The translations under genes and the position numbers were made by a program. 64,000 nt of DNA, taken from positions 3,235,001 to 3,299,000 of the forward strand of contig NZ_CP036250.1 of assembly GCF_004300825.1 (NCBI RefSeq), in the 5' to 3' direction. Each line of letters starts with the position of its first letter. The stretch's first letter is position 1. The DNA is from Egicoccus halophilus (GTDB taxonomy: Bacteria; Actinomycetota; Nitriliruptoria; Nitriliruptorales; Nitriliruptoraceae). The notes under the pieces were generated by a model that did no database searches, was not told the origin of the DNA, and was given only the letters and a program-made list of their open reading frames with translations. Shown here one piece after another: positions 58,479 through 64,000 of this stretch.

Positions 58479-58874
58479 TCAGTCGGTCGCAGCATCGAAG
58501 GCGGGGCCGACGACGACGGCCATGGCCACGCCCCCGTCGTGCGCCAGCGAGCAGGCGAGCGGGCTCGGCCGGCCGTGGACGAACAACTGCGGCGCTCCGG
58601 ACGCCGCGGTGCGGACCTCGACCGCGTGGAACGGCAGCCGCAGGTCCCCCAGGGCCTTGCGGGTGGCTTCCTTGGCCGCGAAGCGGGCGGCGAGTCGGGA
58701 GCGCTCGACCGGCGAGCCCGCCGCGACGTCACCGCGGCGGGCGTCGGCACGCTCGCGGTCGGTGAAGACCCGCTCGAGGAACCCGGCCCGCCGGTCGATC
58801 GCGGCCGAGAGGCGGGCGATGTCGACCACGTCACAGCCGGTGACCAGCGTCGCGGTGGGCGGTGGAAGCGTCAT
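58479..58874 (-). CDS. acpS: Holo-[acyl-carrier-protein] synthase
   Basis: 131-residue phosphopantetheinyl transferase that activates ACP. Motifs: TGCDVVDIARLSAAI at the start (Mg-binding Asp), FTDRERADA, then RLAARFAAKEATRKAL with the Glu-Lys pair, and SLAHDGGVAMAVV. The start overlaps the plsC stop (ATGA). Its ACP substrate is encoded four genes upstream at 62437. Confidence 0.93.
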   Translation of the reverse strand: MTLPPPTATLVTGCDVVDIARLSAAIDRRAGFLERVFTDRERADARRGDVAAGSPVERSRLAARFAAKEATRKALGDLRLPFHAVEVRTAASGAPQLFVHGRPSPLACSLAHDGGVAMAVVVGPAFDAATD

Positions 58875-59608
58875 CCGACCGCTCCCCCAGCGAACGGGGA
58901 GAAGTCGTCGGCGCACGTGGTGCGCCCCAGCGCGGCCAGTCGGCACTGCAGGTCGTCGTTGAACTCGCGACGGGCACGTGGTGTGGCCGCCGGGGGTGGC
59001 AGCGCCGGTCCGAAACGCACCGTCACCTCGCCGCCGAGCAGGCGGGGCCGGGCGCCGATGGGCCACACGTCGTAGATGCCCGCCACCGCCGCGGGCACGA
59101 CCGGGACGCCGGTCTCGGCGGCCAGCCGGCCCAGTCCGCTGCGCAGCCGGTGCACGCGACCGTCACGGCTGCGTGAGCCCTCGGGGTAGACGGCCACGGC
59201 CCGGCCGTCGGCGACGAGGCCGCGCAGGACCGCCATCGCCTCGGCGTCGCCCTCCCCCCGGCGCAGCGGCACCATGCCGAGCCCGGGCAGCAACGGGCCG
59301 AGCAGCGGCCACTGCGTCAGCCGTACGTCACCGAGGAAGTGCACCGGTCGGCGGACGGCGACCCCGAGGGCGAGCGAGTCGGCGTGGGACTGGTGGCTCG
59401 AGGCGATCAGCACCGGCCCGTCGTCCGGGACGTGGCGGGTCCCCTCGATCTGCAACCGCAGCCACCGTCGGAGCACCGGCCGCAGCGCCGATCGGACCAC
59501 CGATCGGGCACCGGGGACCATCGCCGTCGGCGTGGACGGGAATCCCGGCCCGCCGGCCGGCCCGCCCAACGGCGCGGCGGCCGGGGGTACGGGCAGGGAC
59601 GCACTCAC
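58871..59608 (-). CDS. plsC: 1-acyl-sn-glycerol-3-phosphate acyltransferase (PlsC-like)
   Basis: 245-residue membrane-associated acyltransferase. The HX4D motif is SSHQSHADSL, the glycerophosphate site is YPEGSRSRDG, and VPVVPAAVAGIYDVWP is the usual fourth block. The first 30 residues are Pro/Gly-rich and an internal start (MVPGARS) is possible. The GTG overlaps the upstream carboxyltransferase stop (GTGA). It uses the acyl chains made by the surrounding fab genes for phospholipid synthesis. Confidence 0.87.
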   Translation of the reverse strand: MSASLPVPPAAAPLGGPAGGPGFPSTPTAMVPGARSVVRSALRPVLRRWLRLQIEGTRHVPDDGPVLIASSHQSHADSLALGVAVRRPVHFLGDVRLTQWPLLGPLLPGLGMVPLRRGEGDAEAMAVLRGLVADGRAVAVYPEGSRSRDGRVHRLRSGLGRLAAETGVPVVPAAVAGIYDVWPIGARPRLLGGEVTVRFGPALPPPAATPRARREFNDDLQCRLAALGRTTCADDFSPFAGGAVG

Positions 59609-61086
59609 TGCGGCAGGTTGTCGTGCACGAACGCGGGCTGCCGCGCGCCGCGCAGCGAGCGCAGCACGGCGACGAGCGCGTCGCGGGTCTCCTCGGGTGC
59701 GACGATCTCGTCGACGCTGCCACGACGGGCGGCGAGGTCGACGTGCATCGCGTCGGCCCGGTAGCTGTCGACCATCTCGTCGCGACGGTGCGGTTCGGTG
59801 TCGAGCTGCCGGCGGAAGATGATGTCGGCGGCCCCCTCGGCGCCCATCACGGCCAGCTCCGCGTTCGGCCAGGCGAGCACCGCGTCGGCACCGAGGCTGC
59901 GGGAGTTCATCACGATGTAGGCGCCGCCGAACGCCTTGCGCAGCACGACGGTCACCCGCGGCACGGTGGCGGAGGCGAACGCGTGCAGCAGCTTGGCGCC
60001 CTTGCGGATCACCCCGCCGTTCTCCTGGGCCGTGCCGGGCAGGAACCCGGGGACGTCGACCATCACGACCAGTGGGATGCCGAACGCGTCACAGAAGCGC
60101 ACGAAGCGGGCGCCCTTCTCCGACGCGGTCAGGTCGAGCACCCCGGCGAGCCACTTGGCCTGGTTGGCCACGACCCCGACGGTGCGCCCGTCGACGCGGG
60201 CGAAGCCGACCACGAGGTTGCGAGCCCAGTGCTCCTGGACCTCGAGGAACCTCCCACCGTCGACGATGCCGCCGATGACGTCGCGCACGTCGTAGGGCTC
60301 ACGGCCGTCGACGGGGACGACGTCGCGCAGGTCGACCGACGCGGGTGCCTCGGGGACGAGCTCCGGCAGCGGCGCGGACGAGGACGAGGGCAGGTAGCCG
60401 AGCAGGTCGCGGGTGAGCGCGAACGCTGCCTCGTCGTCGTCGACGACGAAGGAGGCACAGCCCGAGCGCTCGCCGTGGACCTCGGGTCCACCGAGGGAGC
60501 GGGCGTCGACGTCCTCACCGGTGACCGCCTTCACCACCCGCGGGCCGGTGAGGAACATGTACGACTCGTCGGTCATGACGGTGAAGTCCATCAGGGCCGG
60601 CGAGTACACGGCCCCGCCGGCACAGGGGCCGAGGATCAGCGCGAGCTGCGGAACACGTCCGGAGGCACCGACGTTGGCCCGGAACACCTGGCCGTACCCG
60701 TCGAGGGCCGCCACGCCCTCCTGGATCCGCGCGCCACCCGAGTCGTTGATGCCGACGACCGGCACACCACCGCGGCCCGCCTGCTCGATCGTGCGGGCGA
60801 TCTTGTCGGCGTGGGCCTCACCGAGCGAGCCACCGAGCACACGACGGTCCTGCGCGTAGACGTTGACGGGCCGACCGCCGATGGCACCGGTGCCGGCGAC
60901 CACGCCGTCGGTGTCGGGCCGGCGCTTGTCGAGGCCGAACTGGTTGGCACGGTGCTGCCGCTGCGAACCGAGCTCGAAGAAGCTGTCGCGGTCGAGCAGC
61001 CGGGACAGGCGCACACGGGCACCGTCACCGGGCTGCAGCGCGGTCGGGTCGAGCGCGGGGGTCTCGACGGAAAGGGTGTCGGTCAC
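59605..61086 (-). CDS. accD: Acyl-CoA carboxylase carboxyltransferase (beta) subunit
   Basis: 493-residue biotin-dependent carboxyltransferase of the actinobacterial AccD/PccB type, with both crotonase-like halves in one chain. The N-half has GGSLGEAHADKIARTIEQA, INDSGGARIQEGVAAL and GPCAGGAVYSPALMDF; the C-half has VANQAKWLAGVLDL, VDVPGFLPGTAQENGGVIRKGAKLLHAFA and KAFGGAYIVM. Placement in the fatty acid operon suggests malonyl-CoA supply. The biotin-carrying alpha subunit is not in the window. Confidence 0.92.
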   Translation of the reverse strand: MTDTLSVETPALDPTALQPGDGARVRLSRLLDRDSFFELGSQRQHRANQFGLDKRRPDTDGVVAGTGAIGGRPVNVYAQDRRVLGGSLGEAHADKIARTIEQAGRGGVPVVGINDSGGARIQEGVAALDGYGQVFRANVGASGRVPQLALILGPCAGGAVYSPALMDFTVMTDESYMFLTGPRVVKAVTGEDVDARSLGGPEVHGERSGCASFVVDDDEAAFALTRDLLGYLPSSSSAPLPELVPEAPASVDLRDVVPVDGREPYDVRDVIGGIVDGGRFLEVQEHWARNLVVGFARVDGRTVGVVANQAKWLAGVLDLTASEKGARFVRFCDAFGIPLVVMVDVPGFLPGTAQENGGVIRKGAKLLHAFASATVPRVTVVLRKAFGGAYIVMNSRSLGADAVLAWPNAELAVMGAEGAADIIFRRQLDTEPHRRDEMVDSYRADAMHVDLAARRGSVDEIVAPEETRDALVAVLRSLRGARQPAFVHDNLPQ

Positions 61087-61108
61087 GGAATACCTCGGGA
61101 GGTCGCGG

Positions 61109-62374
61109 TCAGGCGCGGGTGAGGACGAGGGCGGCGTTCTGCCCGCCGAAGCCCATGGAGGTCGACAGCACGGCGTCGAGTTCGACCGTGCGGGGCTCGC
61201 CGGTCACGACGTCGAGCGCGATGTCGGGATCCTGGTTGGTCAGGTTGGCGGTCGGCGGCACGAGCCCCTCGCGCATGGCCTGGATGGCGAAGATCGCCTC
61301 GACCGCACCGGCCGCGCCGAGCAGGTGCCCGGTCACGCCCTTGGTCGAGGTGACCACCATGCGGTCGGTGTGGTCGTCGAACACCGCCCGCAGCGCCCGC
61401 GCCTCGGCCGCGTCGTTGAGCGGGGTCGAGGTGCCGTGCGCGTTGAGATGGCCGATGCTGGCCGGGTCGATCCCGGCGTCCTCGACGGCACGGCGGATGG
61501 CGAGCACCGCTCCGCCGCCGTCCTCGGGTGGCGCGGTGGCGTGGAAGGCGTCGGCCGACGCACCCGCGCCGGCCACGACCGCGTACGCGGTGGCGCCACG
61601 GCGGCGCGCGTGCTCCTCGGACTCGAGCACGAGCACCCCGGCGCCCTCGCCCATCACGAACCCGTCGCGGTCGACGTCGAAGGGACGCGACGCCGCAGCG
61701 GGGTCGGGGTTGCGGGACAGGGCCCCCATCTGCGCGAAGGCACTGATGGACAGGGCGGTGATGCCGGCCTCGACGCCACCGGCGAGCACCACGTCCGCCA
61801 CGCCGGAGCGGATCAGGTCGCGGGCGACGTGGATCGCCGAGGCCCCGGCCGCGCAGGCGGTGTTGACCGTCATGTTCACCCCGCGGGCGCCCGTGCGGAT
61901 GGCCACGGTGCCGGCCGCGGTGTTGGACAGCATCTTCGGCACGAACATCGGGCTGGCCCGGCTGGGACCCTTGTCGAGGAAGCGCGGGTACTCCTCCGCC
62001 CACGTCTCCGCGCCGCCGATCCCCGAGCCGAGCAGGATGCCGACGCGGTCGGGGTCGGTGGCGACGATGCGCTCGGGATCCTCTGCGTCGGGATCCCCGA
62101 GCCCGGCGTGTGCCACCGCCTCGCGGGCCGCGATCACGCCGAGGTGGGTGAAGCGGTCCAGCCGCCGCTTGGCGCCGCGGCCGATCTCGGCGTCGGCGTC
62201 GTAGGCCGGCACGCGACAGGCGATGGTCACCGGCGTGCCGGCCGCGGCCAGTTGCTCGTCCACCGCGGCCGCGGCCTTGCCGGCCAGGACACCGTTCCAG
62301 GCGTCCGCCAGCCCACGGCCGGCCGGTGTCACCAGGCCCATGCCGGTGACCACGACGTTGCGTTGCGAGTTCAT
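61109..62374 (-). CDS. fabF: 3-oxoacyl-ACP synthase II
   Basis: 421-residue condensing enzyme (KasA/FabF type) elongating acyl-ACP with malonyl-ACP. Catalytic Cys in MTVNTACAAGASAIH, first His in LNAHGTSTPLNDAAE, Lys and second His in TSTKGVTGHLLGAAGAVEA, and the glycine-rich end STSMGFGGQNAALVL. One copy only, whereas mycobacteria usually have kasA and kasB. Spacing to accD is 22 bases. Confidence 0.95.
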   Translation of the reverse strand: MNSQRNVVVTGMGLVTPAGRGLADAWNGVLAGKAAAAVDEQLAAAGTPVTIACRVPAYDADAEIGRGAKRRLDRFTHLGVIAAREAVAHAGLGDPDAEDPERIVATDPDRVGILLGSGIGGAETWAEEYPRFLDKGPSRASPMFVPKMLSNTAAGTVAIRTGARGVNMTVNTACAAGASAIHVARDLIRSGVADVVLAGGVEAGITALSISAFAQMGALSRNPDPAAASRPFDVDRDGFVMGEGAGVLVLESEEHARRRGATAYAVVAGAGASADAFHATAPPEDGGGAVLAIRRAVEDAGIDPASIGHLNAHGTSTPLNDAAEARALRAVFDDHTDRMVVTSTKGVTGHLLGAAGAVEAIFAIQAMREGLVPPTANLTNQDPDIALDVVTGEPRTVELDAVLSTSMGFGGQNAALVLTRA

Positions 62375-62436
62375 CGCGGACTCCTCTCGTGCCCGATCGG
62401 GCGGGCGGGGTGGACGTGCGCCCCCGTGGTCATCGG

Positions 62437-62682
62437 TCAGGCCGCGGCCTGCTGCTTCTCGGCGACCTTGTCGATCGCGTCCTGGACGGTGCGGACGTCC
62501 TCGAGCTCCTCGTCCTCGAGCTTCACGCCGGTCTCCTCCTCGAGGACCAGCGTCAGCTCGACGACGTCGAGGGAGTCGAGGCCCAGCGTCTCGAAGGTGG
62601 CGTCGGGGGCGACGTCGTCGGCCGGCACGCCGAAGGTGTCGACGAGGATGGTCTGGAAGGTGGCGAACAGGTCCTGGCTCAT
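62437..62682 (-). CDS. acpP: Acyl carrier protein
   Basis: 81-residue acidic helical carrier. The phosphopantetheine attachment Ser37 lies in LGLDSLDVVELTLVLEEE. AGGAGA lies about 7 bases before the ATG. It lies between fabG and fabF in the same operon. The length and acidity are as expected, with the extended Lys/Gln/Ala C-terminus common in actinobacterial AcpM. Confidence 0.95.
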   Translation of the reverse strand: MSQDLFATFQTILVDTFGVPADDVAPDATFETLGLDSLDVVELTLVLEEETGVKLEDEELEDVRTVQDAIDKVAEKQQAAA

Positions 62683-62794
62683 GGCGATCTCCTGTGGATC
62701 TTCGGTTCCCGACGGGGCGTCGGGCAGGGCACCGACCCGCGGGGGCCGGAGAACGAGCGAACGGGTGCGTACGGGGAGGGAGCGGCCGGGATCG

Positions 62795-63517
62795 TCAGAT
62801 ACCGGCGCCGCCGTCGACGGGGATGACGGCGCCGGTGGTCGAGCCGGCCACGTCGGAGGCGAGGAAGGCGACGGTCGCCGCGACCTCGTCGGGCTCCACG
62901 GCCCGGCCGGTCGGCGCCTGCGAGCGCAGCGCCTCGCGGGCTTCGTCACCGAGCGCGTCGGTCATCGGCGTGGCGACGAAGCCGGGTGCCACGACGTTGA
63001 CGGTGACGCCCTTGCGGCCGACCTCGCGCGCCAACGACTTGCTGAACCCGATCAGTCCGGCCTTGGAGGCGGCGTAGGCGGTCTGCCCCACGTTGCCGCG
63101 CAGGGCGACGACCGACGCGATGTTCACGATGCGCCCGAACCGGGCCCGCAGCATCGGCCGCATCGCGGCACGCGAGACGAGGTAGGCGCCGCGCAGGTTG
63201 ACCTCGATGGTGCGGTCGAAACGCGCCGGGTCGAGGCGCAGCAGCAGGTCGTCGTCGGCGACGCCGGCGTTGTTGACCACGACCGCGAGCGTGCCGCGTT
63301 CGGTGGCGTGGGCGACCGCGGCGGCGACCGAGTCCTCGTCGGTGACGTCGACGTGCAGCGGGCTCGCCTCGCCGGGGGCGTCGGCCGCGACCTTCCCGGC
63401 TGCATCGGCGTTGCTGCCGTAGCCGACGAGCACGGTGTGCCCGGAGGCGGCCAGGGCGTGGCACGTGGCCGCGCCGATGCCACCGCTGCCGCCGGTCACG
63501 AGTGCGATGCGGGTCAT
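62795..63517 (-). CDS. fabG: 3-oxoacyl-ACP reductase
   Basis: 240-residue NADPH-dependent SDR enzyme: cofactor loop VTGGSGGIGAATCHAL, VVNNAGVADDDLLLRL, catalytic Ser in IVNIASVVALRGNVGQ, Tyr/Lys in YAASKAGLIGFSKSLARE, and VAPGFVATPMTDAL. The order after fabH (2-base gap) and before acpP, fabF and accD confirms a fatty acid role over other SDRs. Confidence 0.95.
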   Translation of the reverse strand: MTRIALVTGGSGGIGAATCHALAASGHTVLVGYGSNADAAGKVAADAPGEASPLHVDVTDEDSVAAAVAHATERGTLAVVVNNAGVADDDLLLRLDPARFDRTIEVNLRGAYLVSRAAMRPMLRARFGRIVNIASVVALRGNVGQTAYAASKAGLIGFSKSLAREVGRKGVTVNVVAPGFVATPMTDALGDEAREALRSQAPTGRAVEPDEVAATVAFLASDVAGSTTGAVIPVDGGAGI

Positions 63518-63519
63518 GG

Positions 63520-64000
63520 TCAGCTCTCGTCGCGGGTCGGGGACGGGTTCCAGGTCAACAGGCAGGCGCCCCAGGTCAGGCCGGCCCCGAACGCGGTCAA
63601 CAGCACCGTGTCGCCCGGGTGCAGCCGGCCCCGGTCACGGGCGTCGGCGAGGGCGAGGGGCACCGAGGCCGCCGAGGTGTTGCCGTGCTGGTCGACGGTG
63701 ACGTGACAGCGGGCGGCCTCGATGCCGACACGCTGGGCGACCGCGTCGAGGATGCGCACGTTGGCCTGGTGGCCGACGAACAGGTCGACGTCGTCGATGG
63801 TGCGTCCAGCCTGCTCGAGCACGTCGCGGGACGCAGCGGTCATGCGTGCCACGGCGTTGCGGTAGACGTCGCCGCCGCGCATGGTCAGGAAGTGCGTGCG
63901 CGCGTCCACCACGTCGTGGCTCACCGGGGTGCGGGTGCCGCCGGTCTGGGTCCACAGCATCGACGGGTCGCGGCCGTCGGCGCCGAGGGAGAACGGCCCC
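63520..64000 (-). CDS. fabH: 3-oxoacyl-ACP synthase III, N-terminal part beyond the window
   Basis: The C-terminal 159 residues of the initiating condensing enzyme. The frame is open through the last base of the window. Catalytic His is in LFVGHQANVRILDAVAQRVG and Asn in VDQHGNTSAASVPLALADA. The active Cys lies outside the window. The C-terminal GAGLTWGACLLTW is typical. It is the first visible gene of the leftward fatty acid operon; the promoter is not in the window. Confidence 0.93.
   Translation of the reverse strand, partial: GPFSLGADGRDPSMLWTQTGGTRTPVSHDVVDARTHFLTMRGGDVYRNAVARMTAASRDVLEQAGRTIDDVDLFVGHQANVRILDAVAQRVGIEAARCHVTVDQHGNTSAASVPLALADARDRGRLHPGDTVLLTAFGAGLTWGACLLTWNPSPTRDES

Overview
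The window is very GC-rich (by eye about 70% or more), densely coded and full of GTG starts and 1-4 base stop/start overlaps. The gene content (Cds1-like cysteine desulfhydrase, Eis-type acetyltransferases, InhA-type enoyl reductase, LigB and LigC ATP-dependent ligases, DUF1059, DUF2630, dodecin, F420-type LLM oxidoreductase) points to a high-GC actinobacterium. A deep-branching class such as Nitriliruptoria would fit, but no taxonomic marker is present, so this is inference. There is no prophage, IS element, rRNA or CRISPR array.

Layout. 1-6100: end of dapE, a ComB-family gene, ligB, and a three-gene polar amino acid ABC transporter. 6100-8350: a decayed proline iminopeptidase, two small conserved genes and a frameshifted three-zinc-knuckle HNH endonuclease. 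8366-10380: tRNA-Glu and tRNA-Gln downstream of, and co-oriented with, gltX. 10.5-15.5 kb: purB, an EAL/CBS gene pair, tspO and an FAH-family hydrolase. 15.5-25.1 kb (minus strand): cimA, dodecin, cds1, a clipped VOC gene, two tandem Eis-like acetyltransferases, a lipase-like hydrolase, then ilvE and leuB. 25.2-28.2 kb: RDD membrane proteins, a PadR/HAAS pair and a HAD phosphatase. 28.2-35.7 kb: a thioredoxin-like lipoprotein with an in-frame UGA, M20 amidohydrolase, murI, dehydrogenases, a YbaK deacylase, an esterase and its probable regulator. 35.6-39.8 kb: leuD, leuC and leuA. 40-56.4 kb: a secreted M36 metalloprotease, a menC-like racemase/synthase, ligC, lgt, TetR and a complete 2-oxo acid dehydrogenase complex. 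56.7-64 kb: a universal stress protein, then a type II fatty acid synthesis operon (fabH, fabG, acpP, fabF, accD, plsC, acpS, fabI) that runs off the right edge.

How the genes work together. The window holds most of the leucine and citramalate/isoleucine pathways (cimA, leuA, leuCD, leuB, ilvE). Both entry enzymes, cimA and leuA, are preceded by a promoter, a short leader reading frame and a hairpin. The cimA leader has two adjacent Ile codons just before its hairpin. The leuA leader is about one third Leu and appears to start at the first base of the transcript. Both look like translation-dependent attenuators.

The most striking single observation is at 28223-28849. This is a TlpA/thioredoxin-like lipoprotein whose reading frame is intact except for one TGA placed exactly where the first cysteine of the CXXC active site belongs (W-U-T-Q-C). 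It is followed at the expected distance by a hairpin with G residues in the apical loop. I read it as a candidate selenoprotein with a bacterial SECIS element; a nonsense mutation is the main alternative. Other notable items are a 23-bp tandem array at the 3' end of ilvE, a hairpin splitting the dehydrogenase-complex operon, and a recurrent TAGCGT-like -10 hexamer 20-50 bases ahead of many starts.
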